From the NCBI RefSeq assembly GCF_019168305.1, contig NZ_JAHTBI010000050.1, forward strand, positions 1-64,000: a DNA stretch of 64,000 bases. Reading direction: 5' to 3'. The DNA is from Pseudomonas aegrilactucae. GTDB lineage: Bacteria; Pseudomonadota; Gammaproteobacteria; Pseudomonadales; Pseudomonadaceae. A model generated the notes under the pieces. The model ran no database searches. It worked only from the letters and a program-made list of their open reading frames with translations, and had not been told where the DNA came from. A program made the translations under genes and the position numbers. This document shows, one piece after another, positions 39,201 through 47,113 of this stretch (within the stretch, counting starts at the first letter, position 1; the number at the start of each line of letters is the position of its first letter).

Positions 39201-42200
39201 GTCGCCGGGTTGGAAACCAGCGCCAGGAAATCGTTGCCGTAGCTGTAGTTGTTCGAGATGCGCACGGTCGCCGAGGCGATGCCAGGACCGTCGGCATCGC
39301 TGATGGTCACAGCGTTATCGATGACTACCGGGATCGACGTGGTGGTGTTGCCTTCGGTCCAGGTCACGCTGCCGCCAGAGCCGGTGACGATCGGCGCATC
39401 GTTGACCGCGGTGACCACCACGCTGGCAGTGTCGGTGGAGGTGGAATAAGCCGACGTGCCGCCGGAGGTGGTGACATTGACCTTGACGCCCTGCAGGCCG
39501 GCGTTGCTGCTCTGGTCCCAGGCCTTGTAGGTGATGGTTGCCGTCTCGCCATGGAGAGCGTCCGGTACGAAACGCACCAGGTTCTGCGCGGTGAGGATCA
39601 ACGCGGAGCTGGTGGAGACGATACCCACGTCGCCCCAGGTGACGCCGGCGTCGAGGCTGTACTGCCACTTGCCGTAGGTGGCGGTCAGGCCGGTGATCGC
39701 CATGCCCTTGACCGCGGAGTTGTCGATGTCGGTGACACCGCCCAGCAGCGAGAGGACGGTACTGCCGCCGTTGTTGATGGCGGTCTCGGTGATCCCGTCC
39801 AGCGCCGGCGACACGCCCGTCATCACCGGCGCATCGTTGACTGCGCTCACTACCTGGTTGGCCACCGCAGTGTCCGTGGAGAAAGCAGTCGTCCCGCCGT
39901 TGCTGGTGGTATCGGAAACGCCGCGAACACCGTTGATGGAAGCGGTACCAGTGGTCTGGTCCCAGCCACGGAAGTTGAGGCTGGCCGTCTCGCTGTTGGC
40001 GCCATCGGGGACGTAGCGGATATAGGTGGTGGAGGCGAGCAACAACGCACTGGTACTGGAAACGGCGCCGAAGTCGGTCCAGGTGGCGTTGTCAGTAGAG
40101 TACTGCCAGATGCCGTTGCCGGACTTGCCATACACCGCGATACCGCGCAAGGCGCCGACGTCTGCGTCCACCATGGTGTAGTTGGTCAGCAGGGTCGAGA
40201 CCCGCGTGCCAGTGCTGGTGGTGTCCTCGTTGATGCTCGGGAGGCTGTACGGCCCACCGGTGAGGACAGGTGCATCGTTGATGCCGACCACTGTCACAGT
40301 GCTGAAGATGCCGATGGCTGCGGTAGGCAAGCCGCCATTGGCCGACCCGCCGTTGTCGCTCACGGAGCTCAGGGTCACCACCCGGTTGGTGGTGTTAGGG
40401 CTGTCGCTGTCGTTGCGATAGGTCATGGTGTTGAGGATGGTCTGCGCCGTCGCAGAGTCCAGGCCGGCGCTGCTGCTGAGGGTGACGCTGGCAATGCCGC
40501 TGATCACCGAGACCGTGACCACCGTGCCGTTGTTGGTGGTCACCACGCTCGTGCCGTTGGTCAGGGTCACGTCGCTGCCGTCGATCACCAGCTTCTCGGC
40601 GGCGCCGTTGTATACGGTGCTGACGGTGAAGGTCATCTGGCTGACTTTCTGCCCGGACTCGACGGTGTTGATCGTCGCGCCGCTGAATAGCTGCACCGCC
40701 GAGCTGTTCTCGGTGTAGGTCGGGTTGGAGGCAGTGACGCTGACCACCGGTGCATCGTTGACCGACTGGACGGCAAGGGTAACCACGGACACCGCGCTAT
40801 CGCCACCAACCCCGTCATCCATGCTGATCGACACGCTGCGCGAGGTAGTCGATGGCTCGACGGTGTTGGCGTTGCGGTACGCCAGGTTCTGTACCAGGGC
40901 AGCGACCGTGGTCGTGTTGGCGTTGCTGGTGAAGGTGACCACCAGCGGGTTGCCGTTGCTGCCGCCGGTGAAGGTGCCGATCACCAGGCCGTTGTACATG
41001 ATCGAAGCGCCGGAAATGGCGATCTGGTTGGCGCCAGCACCCTGATCACGAATGAACAGCACGTCTTCGCCATTGGCCCGACCGCTGGTGATCTGCACGG
41101 TCAGCTTGCCACCGTTGAAGTTGGCCGAGTCGGCGTCGCTGACCGTCGCGTTACCGGAAGCGTCGAGCAGTACATAAGCGCTGTCTTCGACGTAGGTGAC
41201 GCTGTCGCCATTGAGGTTGCCGATCACCGGCGGCAGTACGCTGGAGGTGCTGAAGTTCAGCGTCGTGTTGTTGGCGATACCCTCATAGGCCTTGCCATCG
41301 GTGGCAATGAACGCTTTTGGCGAAATGCGCACGGCATAGGCGGTGCCCGGGTCGAGGTTGCTCGACGGGTTGATGGTCCAGATAGTGCCGGAGCCGCTCA
41401 CCTGGACGTCGGAAGCAGAAATGGTGGTGATCTGACCGTCGCTGAGGCGCACGATCTGGATATTGCCGGAGCCCTGAATGACGGCACGGTCGAAGGTCAG
41501 CACGATGTTCGCGGCGGGGGCAACGTTCAGGGTGTCGTCACCCGGGGTGGCGTTGAGCAGCTTGGGCGAACTGCCGCTCTGCAAGTAGACCGAGCCGGCC
41601 ACGTTGAGCGAACTGGCGAAGAGATCCAGGTCGCCATCGCCGTCGAAGTCGCCGAAGCGATAGTTCTGGTTGCTCATGTTGACCATGTTCAACCCTTTGA
41701 TCGGAGAGTCGGCGTCGTCTTTCTCCAACAGGGTGTAGACAGGGTTGCCGGAGCCATTGGTGCCATCGTTGCGGTAGAACTTCCAGTCGTTGGTGGTGGC
41801 GCTGAGCTGGAACAGGATGTCGGCATCGCCGTCGCCATCGAAGTCGGCGACCACATAGCGGGTCTGCGGCAGCGCTGAGGCGATGCCCACCAGCGTACCG
41901 TTGACGAACGTGCCGTTGTCGTTGCGAAAGTAGCTCATCGAGGAGCCGGCGACCAGGTGGATCAGGTCCACGTCGCCATCGCCGTCGACGTCGGCAATAC
42001 GGTACTGGTAGAGGATGAAGTCTGGCAGGTTGATGTTGCGGAACGGCGACGCGGCGTTGGTGATGTCAAGGTCCGTCATGCTGCCGTCGCCATTGTTCAT
42101 CATCACCCGCCACGGTGCACCGGCGGTACTGGTGGTCTGGTACAGCAGGTCGGCGGCGCCATCGCCGTTGAAATCGCCAACGATGGTACGGTTGCCGAAT

Positions 42201-43309
42201 TGCGGGCCGCCGGGGATCGTCTCGGCGGAGAACACACCGTTGTCGTTGCGGTACAGGGTCAGTTGCTGAGCGCTGACGGCAGCCACCAGCAAATCGGTGT
42301 CGCCATCGCCATCGAAGTCGGCGGCATGATAGTTGACGCCGTTCGACGCCGACGCGCCCAGGGACAGGCCGGCAAACGGCGAGCCCGACTGGTTAGCCAG
42401 GACGGTGATGAAGGTGCCGTCGGCCTGGCCTGCGGCGAAGCGCCAGAGGTTGGTGTTGTCCTGGTACAGGATGTCGTCGCGCCCGTCGTTGTTGAAGTCG
42501 CCCACTACCATGCGCATCAGGTTGGCGGCGGTGTTGCCCAGAATCGGCGCGGTGGCGACCTGGCCGCCGGTATAAACGACCGCCATGAGGTTGTCGTAGG
42601 CCGTCAGGTTGAGCGCGCTGGTCTGGATGCTGCCGCTGCTGCGTTCCAGGCTCCAGTTGCCGCCCAGGGCTGCTGCGCCGGTATCGTCGACCGAGGCGGC
42701 GACATCGGCGCCGGTGATGCTGGCCAACTGGTCGAGGAAGGTCTGGCCCTTGTCGCCCTGCCCCACCTTGCAGCCGTAGAGCATCAGGTCTCCATCGGCC
42801 TTGAGCGCGGCGCCAATGCTTTCCAGGGTCGCGCGGTGCTCGGCGAGGTTGTTGCTGGCCAGCCAGACGTTGCCCATCTGCACCGTGCCGTCCGCGCCGT
42901 GAGACAACAGGTGGATGGCGTCCAGGCCTTCGCGGCCCTTGAGGTAGTCGGCCATCTGCTGCAGGCCGTCCTTGTTCGGGTCGAGCACCACGATCTCGGT
43001 ATTGGCCGGCAGGCCTGCAACCAGCTTGTCGGCATCGCTGACCTGGCCGTCGACGAACACCACTTCATGGCGCTGCGCCGCCTGCCCGCTACTGCCGGAT
43101 GCGGCCGCCTGGGCCGGGCTCGCCTCGTTGCTGGAGGTGCTGTCCTTGGCCGCGTCGACGGTAGTCTGGGCCGCGGCGTCCTGGGCGACCACGCCCACGG
43201 ACGCATCGAACATGATTCGCGGCTCCAGCGCCATCAACAACGGAGCCGGGCTGGCCTCGATGGACTGCGACTGGACGGGTTTGCGCGAGAAGCGTTCGAT
43301 GAATTTCAT
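36233..43309 (-). CDS. giant LEPR-XLL / DUF4347 surface protein with FG-GAP and cadherin-like repeats
   Basis: A 2358-residue predicted extracellular protein. GGAGGTG before MKFIERFSRK fixes the start. The N-terminal LEPR-XLL segment has LEPRIMFDA at residues 28-36. A DUF4347 domain at about 80-245 has LLSHG (His137) and LMLYGC (Cys180), resembling a clan-CD protease dyad. FG-GAP/VCBS-type repeats at about 265-610 carry several DFDGDGDTDLL-like calcium sites. An Ig-like domain follows (LNATPGDDTLNVAP), then at least seven cadherin-like modules joined by VNDAPV linkers (about 730-1850) and further Ig-like modules up to a PSVPSVPNVPNV linker near 2175. The C-terminal tail ends AQPAQIGARA without RTX nonapeptides. 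It is probably an adhesin or matrix protein exported by the neighbouring HlyD and TolC proteins. Confidence 0.85.
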   Translation of the reverse strand: MKFIERFSRKPVQSQSIEASPAPLLMALEPRIMFDASVGVVAQDAAAQTTVDAAKDSTSSNEASPAQAAASGSSGQAAQRHEVVFVDGQVSDADKLVAGLPANTEIVVLDPNKDGLQQMADYLKGREGLDAIHLLSHGADGTVQMGNVWLASNNLAEHRATLESIGAALKADGDLMLYGCKVGQGDKGQTFLDQLASITGADVAASVDDTGAAALGGNWSLERSSGSIQTSALNLTAYDNLMAVVYTGGQVATAPILGNTAANLMRMVVGDFNNDGRDDILYQDNTNLWRFAAGQADGTFITVLANQSGSPFAGLSLGASASNGVNYHAADFDGDGDTDLLVAAVSAQQLTLYRNDNGVFSAETIPGGPQFGNRTIVGDFNGDGAADLLYQTTSTAGAPWRVMMNNGDGSMTDLDITNAASPFRNINLPDFILYQYRIADVDGDGDVDLIHLVAGSSMSYFRNDNGTFVNGTLVGIASALPQTRYVVADFDGDGDADILFQLSATTNDWKFYRNDGTNGSGNPVYTLLEKDDADSPIKGLNMVNMSNQNYRFGDFDGDGDLDLFASSLNVAGSVYLQSGSSPKLLNATPGDDTLNVAPAANIVLTFDRAVIQGSGNIQIVRLSDGQITTISASDVQVSGSGTIWTINPSSNLDPGTAYAVRISPKAFIATDGKAYEGIANNTTLNFSTSSVLPPVIGNLNGDSVTYVEDSAYVLLDASGNATVSDADSANFNGGKLTVQITSGRANGEDVLFIRDQGAGANQIAISGASIMYNGLVIGTFTGGSNGNPLVVTFTSNANTTTVAALVQNLAYRNANTVEPSTTSRSVSISMDDGVGGDSAVSVVTLAVQSVNDAPVVSVTASNPTYTENSSAVQLFSGATINTVESGQKVSQMTFTVSTVYNGAAEKLVIDGSDVTLTNGTSVVTTNNGTVVTVSVISGIASVTLSSSAGLDSATAQTILNTMTYRNDSDSPNTTNRVVTLSSVSDNGGSANGGLPTAAIGIFSTVTVVGINDAPVLTGGPYSLPSINEDTTSTGTRVSTLLTNYTMVDADVGALRGIAVYGKSGNGIWQYSTDNATWTDFGAVSSTSALLLASTTYIRYVPDGANSETASLNFRGWDQTTGTASINGVRGVSDTTSNGGTTAFSTDTAVANQVVSAVNDAPVMTGVSPALDGITETAINNGGSTVLSLLGGVTDIDNSAVKGMAITGLTATYGKWQYSLDAGVTWGDVGIVSTSSALILTAQNLVRFVPDALHGETATITYKAWDQSSNAGLQGVKVNVTTSGGTSAYSTSTDTASVVVTAVNDAPIVTGSGGSVTWTEGNTTTSIPVVIDNAVTISDADGPGIASATVRISNNYSYGNDFLALVSNPATMGNIIGTWDAANATLTLSSAGNLASQAQFQAALRAVTFTNLSQSPTLGARTVEFRANDGSLDSAGVTRTITISAVDDTPLISVPASTQVVEDVASVINLISISDPDSVNVYMTLNVGSGTLAATSGAGVVVGGNATTMNLSGTIAAVNAFIANNRVTYTAAANATADVTLTITVDTGSVGTDTKTMTLSVTPVNDAPVATVPVSITVTEDLASSLTGISFSDVDAGSASVTATFSVPSGILSAISGSGVTVVDSGTSTLTLSGSLSDLNAFIAAASVKYQTALDNTTSVLLTISINDNGNTGGSALTDTKTVIINVIAVNDAPVNAVPGDQSVKQDAVLTFNSANGNLVSISDVDSGGSPIIVTLTATNGLITLSSNIGLAFHNGNVPGTATLEFEGSLAQINAALNGMKFTPTPGYNGPASFTLTTSDQGGTGSGGSQSDSDTVSITVAPLNPSVTAVNVVQGNGGYKVGDLLTVVVTFDQTVNVTGGVPSLLLETGLIDRQATYVSGSGSNTLSFIYQVQAGDLSADLDYQSTAALQLNGATIRSATSENAVLTLPGLGSAQSIAGQKDIVIDGVQPKVGSVSVPADGTYVAGQHLDFTVNLDEVVLVDTGNGVPRLAVTLGDGRVAYADYLSGSGSHALVFRLTVGSGRSGGVSIASTLDLNGATLRDALGNDARLQLNNVDSTAGIVVDAKPPRPTGIVLDGPAAPGDTTLNFTLRFDEAVSGVDVGDFSLLATGNASGKVLSVVQIDAQTYRINVGSITGVGSLSLGLNAQGSGISDQVGNALAVSLAGAAQNVGSSSEPSVPSVPNVPNVRGQDAGDPEFRSSSPSMPVAPAGTLLQPQVPAAPLDASLSPLSLAPFFETRTLGNGFTPLGTIFLSNVVSTPSFIAQVFTSSGNDVGSAQDGVFASSSFAAIFNREGVDYVDPLNVFNGSQWRASDLEQGLRGVFGAPTLGQQLHQINDADQRHVRELALALAQPAQIGARA

Positions 43310-43399
43310 GCTGCACCTCCTGGTGTGCCCCCGCGTCGTCGGTTGGGACGCCGCGAACAGAAAAGTGGCGGTGCCCTGAGGCACCGCCGGTTGTCGCTG

Positions 43400-44011
43400 T
43401 TAGTTGCGGCTAGGGAAGACACCCTGCAGCGCAATGATGAAGTTGACCGACAGGTAAGGGTTGAGCAATGAGTACGGAACGCTTTGGCCGCTGATCGAAG
43501 TCTGACCGGTGCCGGCGGCGACCACCGCGGGTGCCGACAGATTGATCTTCGGCGCCGGCTGGCCATTGGCCAAGATGCCACTGTGGTACAGGTTGAAGGT
43601 ACCGCCCTGGCCGTCGTCCGGGATCGCCAGGTAGCCGTTGGCCAGAGGCGTCGAACTGGTAGCCGGAGCATTGACGACCTGCAGGGTCGCAGCGCCATTG
43701 ACCGTCAGCGAAACGGTGTGGGCATGCTGGGCCAGGGTCGAAGCCAGCTCGGTCATGGCAATCGCCCCGCCTTTCTGGCCCATTTCGTAGGCCGGCAGGC
43801 CAGCGCCGGTGCCGAAGCCGACCGGGATACGGCTACGAAAATCGGGGACAGCGAAGGTGTTCACCCCATCACCGCCAAAGTTGGTGCCCAGCAGCGCGAA
43901 CAGCGCGGTGTTCTGGTTCAGTGGCAGCATCTGGCCCTGGCAAAGCGCCCATCCATAGGGGTTGAAGTTGAACCCCACCATCCTGATTTCACCCAAAAAC
44001 GGATCAGACAT
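43400..44011 (-). CDS. phage tail collar / microcystin-dependent-like protein
   Basis: A 203-residue protein with the tail-collar domain at its start: FLGEIRMVGFNFNPYGWALC with the conserved CQGQMLPLNQNTALFALLG, then NTFAVPDFRSRIPVG. This is the stand-alone bacterial form (Mdp-like), not part of a prophage, since no other phage gene is nearby. A glycine/alanine-rich middle and C-terminal NPYLSVNFIIALQGVFPSRN complete the family pattern. The function of these proteins is poorly known. The gene lies 91 bases before the giant surface protein and is probably co-transcribed with it. Confidence 0.88.
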   Translation of the reverse strand: MSDPFLGEIRMVGFNFNPYGWALCQGQMLPLNQNTALFALLGTNFGGDGVNTFAVPDFRSRIPVGFGTGAGLPAYEMGQKGGAIAMTELASTLAQHAHTVSLTVNGAATLQVVNAPATSSTPLANGYLAIPDDGQGGTFNLYHSGILANGQPAPKINLSAPAVVAAGTGQTSISGQSVPYSLLNPYLSVNFIIALQGVFPSRN

Positions 44012-44057
44012 CAGACTCTTCCTTTATGTTGGCTTGCGTGGCTTGGATTTAAGCGAG

Positions 44058-44399
44058 TCAGGAAGCATCGACCGGAACCTGGCGCCGGCGATGGATGACC
44101 GCTTCGAGTACGTGACGACCGTCGGGCTCCGGGGCCACCGGCGTCATCAGCAGTGTCCAGGGCTGCTGGCGCCCCGGCCCAAAGAGGTTGAACACCTCCT
44201 GCGGCAGGCTGACGCCATGTGGCAGTACCAACAGCAGCGAATAGCATTCGTGCTCGTCGTTCATCGCCACGCCCTCGTTGACCGTCAGCAGGCTGACCCT
44301 CAGACCCTGCTCGGGGGTGAGCTGCAACACAAAGCCGTCGGCATCGGCATCGCGCAGTTCCTGCAGGCTGGGGATAGCGGCAAGAATCGGTTCGCTCAT
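44058..44399 (-). CDS. small conserved protein accompanying tail-collar genes (DUF6916-like)
   Basis: A 113-residue protein without signal peptide or membrane segment. It resembles the short beta-rich proteins found next to stand-alone tail-collar genes (LQLTPEQGLRVSLLTVNEG, YSLLLVLPHGVSLPQEVFNL, LMTPVAPEPDGRHVLEAVIH). The DUF6916 name is from memory and unverified. It overlaps the preceding GNAT gene by 4 bases and is followed by the collar gene after 46 bases, so the three form one translational block. The function is unknown. Confidence 0.65.
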   Translation of the reverse strand: MSEPILAAIPSLQELRDADADGFVLQLTPEQGLRVSLLTVNEGVAMNDEHECYSLLLVLPHGVSLPQEVFNLFGPGRQQPWTLLMTPVAPEPDGRHVLEAVIHRRRQVPVDAS

Positions 44400-44893
44400 G
44401 AGACTTTCCTTGAGTCGGTGCAGGCATCGCGGCGCAGCTTCAGGTAAACCCCGGAGTCGCCGCAGACGTTGAAGCCCAGCCGGCCATACAGCCGCTGTGC
44501 CGGGTTATAGGATTCGACGAAAAGCTCTACCTGCAGACCTTGTTCGTCGGCGCGGCGCAACTGCGCCTCGATCAATGCCGAACCGATACCTTGGCGCTGG
44601 AATTCGGGAAGCAGGGTTATATCGATCACGTTGAGCGTGGTCGCCCCCCAGAACATATAGAGGCGGCCGATGGCCTTGCCCCCACGTTCGATGATCAATA
44701 ATTCCCCATCGGAATAATGAGCTTGGTAATAAGCGTGCTGAGCGTTGAACTGTTGACTGAGAAAGGCTGCGACCTGCTCGACAGGCCAACCGCTGCGGGA
44801 CATTTCCTCCTTGCGCGAGCCGGCATAAAGATGCTCGATGAAAGCCATATCTTCTGAATGCAAGGCACGGAGGGTCACAGCGTCATTCGACAT
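44396..44893 (-). CDS. GNAT-family N-acetyltransferase in the collar operon
   Basis: A 165-residue acetyltransferase. The acetyl-CoA loop is FQRQGIGSALIEAQL near 105-119, with VIDITLLPEFQ before it and ESYNPAQRLYGRLGF after it. The start MSNDAVTLRAL is chosen for homology over an upstream in-frame ATG 25 codons earlier. The target is unknown. Its 4-base overlap with the small DUF6916-like gene suggests that it modifies, or works with, the collar or surface proteins made by the same operon. Confidence 0.82.
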   Translation of the reverse strand: MSNDAVTLRALHSEDMAFIEHLYAGSRKEEMSRSGWPVEQVAAFLSQQFNAQHAYYQAHYSDGELLIIERGGKAIGRLYMFWGATTLNVIDITLLPEFQRQGIGSALIEAQLRRADEQGLQVELFVESYNPAQRLYGRLGFNVCGDSGVYLKLRRDACTDSRKVS

Positions 44894-45013
44894 CAATCGA
44901 TACTTCCCTGTATTGAATAGACTTTGCGGACCAACTTTTATTGTAAAAAACGTCACGCTTACTGGCATGGCGAATTGACAGCAGATTACTCCAACTGTCC
45001 TACAATCGCACGA
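44894..45013. promoter_or_regulatory. AT-rich gap between the transporter and collar blocks
   Basis: This 120-base AT-rich gap splits the minus-strand cluster into an upstream HlyD/M50 block and a downstream GNAT-collar-giant-TolC block. On the minus strand TACAAT near 44938-44943 could be a -10 box, but the matching -35 is weak. A second promoter here is possible. Confidence 0.35.
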
Positions 45014-47113
45014 CTAAAAACCACTTTCTCTTACCCCCAGAGCGGCCATCCGTCGCCATGCGGATCCCAGTAGCGACATCGCCTCTCCGTCCAGCACCAC
45101 AAGGCCTCTCTGCGGGTGCGACACCTGCTCCGGCGCACCGTTTCCAAGGTCGAAACGCACGCCATATTGAGCCTCCAGCGGCTGTGCCCGTTTTTCTTCA
45201 TCACGACGCACGGCGATCGGTCCGTGGTGGTCCGACACCAGGGCTTCCTGGTCGATGTAAGAGACGCCGTTGGCGTCCACTTCTTCAAGGCTCACCGGCA
45301 GCGAATCGCGCAACACGTCATCGGCGACGAAATGCCCGGTGGCGCCCGGCGCCACCCGCCACAGATCGGCCTCGGCCAGGTAACCCCGCAAACGCAACCC
45401 CCCTTCGGCGACCTGCGCCAGCGGCAGGTCCACGCCGACCCAGCGGCCCGGCGCGAGGTTATTCGCCAGATCACGCACCACCCCGGCATGCGGCGCCCGC
45501 AGGCTCAGGCGCTCGCGCTGGGCGGCCAGGCCACGGTACTCGGCCACCGCCTCGGCCAGGCGCTGCTCGAGAATGCCGCTGTCCGCCGCGGTAGCACTGC
45601 GGCTCGACTGACGACGCAGTTGCAGTTGCAGGATCTCGATCTCGCGGCGGGTGATGCTCATGCGCGAGGCGAGGTCCGGAGACTCGAGTTCGACCACTAC
45701 CTGGTTTTCGGCCACTTGCTGGCCATCTTTCACCAGCACTTGGCGAATGCGTGCCGGGGTCGGCGCATGCAACCCGCTGACCCGCGACGCCTCAAGCATC
45801 GCCGGCACTTCCACGCCACTGCGCCAAGGCACCAGCAGCACCGCCAGCAGGGCCAACAGCCCGATACCGAGCACCAGCACCTTGCGCGGCCGGGCCTTGT
45901 CGCGGTGTTTCCACCAGTGCTGCCATTCACGCCAGATCGGCAAACCGATGAACCACACCAGTTCGACCATCATCAGGAAAATGCCGAGCACCTTGAAGAA
46001 CAGGTGATAGACCGCCAGGGCGATCCCGAAGAACAACGCCGCACGCCAGATCCACGAGGCGTAGCCCCAGAACAACAGGCGCTTGCGCAGCCCCGGCGAC
46101 CAGCGCTCGGGCGGCGGCTCGCCATAGCCGAACAGGCGTTCGCGCAGGTGCCAGCGGCACAGGGCGAAGCCGCGGCTCTGCAGGTTGTCGACGCCCCACA
46201 GGTCACTGAGCAGGAAGTAACCGTCGAAGCGCATCAGCGGGTTGACGTTGATCGCCACGGTGGTGATCCAGGTGGCGCTGGCCAGCATGAACGCGGCCGT
46301 GCGCCCTGCCCCGTCCGGCAGCAACGACCAGGCGAGCAAGGCGATACACGCCAGCAGCAGTTCAGCCAGCACGCCGCCGGCGCCGATCAACAGGCGGGTG
46401 CGACGGTCCTGCACGCGCCAGGCATCACTGACATCGGTGTAGAGCATCGGCAGCAGCACCATGAACGCCACGCCCATGCTCGGCACCCGGCACCCGGCGC
46501 GCTTGGCCATGTAGGCGTGACCGAATTCGTGGCAGAGCTTGGCGAAACCCAGGGCGATACCGAAGGCCGCCATGCCGCCCAGGCTGAGCAGGTGGGGAAA
46601 GGTCGCGAGAAAGCGCTCCCAGTCACGCATCACCAGGAAGATACCCAGCAGCAACACGGTCGGCAGACCGAAGCGCAGCAGGTTCGGGCCGAAACGCTCC
46701 AGCCACGGCCAGGTGCGATTGAGAAAAGCGTCCGGCCGCCACAGCGGAATACGGAAGAACAGGTATTTGTGCAGCACCTGGGCCCACAAGCCCTGACGCT
46801 GGCTGGCCGCCTTGGCCGCGTAGCCGGCGCGCTGCTCGCTGTCGCTGGCGCTGATCAGGTCATGCCCGCGCAGAAACCGCAGTAGTTCTTCCACGGCCTG
46901 CGGCCCGAGCGGCGCACCGGGCTCGGCGTTGGCCGCCTTCAGCACCCGGTTCGGATCGCTCAGCGCCCAATGGCGCAACAGCCGCATGGCCGGTGCGCCG
47001 AGTTTGAAATACTTGCCGCGCAGCGGGTCGGCCAGGGTCCATTGCGGTGAGCCGTCGAGCCCCGGCGCACCCGCCGAAAGCTGCAGGTCGGCACGCAGTG
47101 CCGGCAACATCAC
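45014..47113 (-). CDS. M50 site-2-protease-like membrane protein fused to an HlyD adaptor
   Basis: A 699-residue fusion. The N-terminal 100 residues include PQWTLADPLRGKYFKLG, which resembles PqqD-type peptide-recognition folds. The membrane part has the zinc motif HEFGH (195-199) and the third-ligand motif NPLMRFDGYFLL, so it should be an intramembrane metalloprotease. After the last membrane helices, a periplasmic HlyD-type half with a biotinyl-lipoyl hairpin (SGLHAPTPARIRQVLVKDGQ) and a coiled coil follow. The ATG overlaps the GAF-HlyD stop by 4 bases. It may process and hand over an exported substrate, the giant LEPR protein being the obvious candidate. Confidence 0.87.
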   Translation of the reverse strand: MMLPALRADLQLSAGAPGLDGSPQWTLADPLRGKYFKLGAPAMRLLRHWALSDPNRVLKAANAEPGAPLGPQAVEELLRFLRGHDLISASDSEQRAGYAAKAASQRQGLWAQVLHKYLFFRIPLWRPDAFLNRTWPWLERFGPNLLRFGLPTVLLLGIFLVMRDWERFLATFPHLLSLGGMAAFGIALGFAKLCHEFGHAYMAKRAGCRVPSMGVAFMVLLPMLYTDVSDAWRVQDRRTRLLIGAGGVLAELLLACIALLAWSLLPDGAGRTAAFMLASATWITTVAINVNPLMRFDGYFLLSDLWGVDNLQSRGFALCRWHLRERLFGYGEPPPERWSPGLRKRLLFWGYASWIWRAALFFGIALAVYHLFFKVLGIFLMMVELVWFIGLPIWREWQHWWKHRDKARPRKVLVLGIGLLALLAVLLVPWRSGVEVPAMLEASRVSGLHAPTPARIRQVLVKDGQQVAENQVVVELESPDLASRMSITRREIEILQLQLRRQSSRSATAADSGILEQRLAEAVAEYRGLAAQRERLSLRAPHAGVVRDLANNLAPGRWVGVDLPLAQVAEGGLRLRGYLAEADLWRVAPGATGHFVADDVLRDSLPVSLEEVDANGVSYIDQEALVSDHHGPIAVRRDEEKRAQPLEAQYGVRFDLGNGAPEQVSHPQRGLVVLDGEAMSLLGSAWRRMAALGVRESGF

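Noticed and set aside
37409-40690. A 1093-codon open frame on the plus strand opposite the giant LEPR gene
   Set aside because: It is the antisense shadow of repeated GC-rich adhesin modules. The protein is compositionally odd and lacks any domain, whereas the minus-strand frame has clear domains and a strong ribosome-binding site.
41957-43471. A 504-codon plus-strand frame opposite the N-terminal half of the giant gene
   Set aside because: It is a shadow of the FG-GAP and DUF4347 region, with no homology and no start signal.
43400-44011. Prophage remnant
   Set aside because: Only the tail-collar domain is phage-like. No integrase, capsid, terminase or att repeats are near, and stand-alone collar proteins are common in bacteria.
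44930-45010. Plus-strand TTGACA...TACAAT promoter
   Set aside because: The spacing is 20 bases and no plus-strand gene follows.
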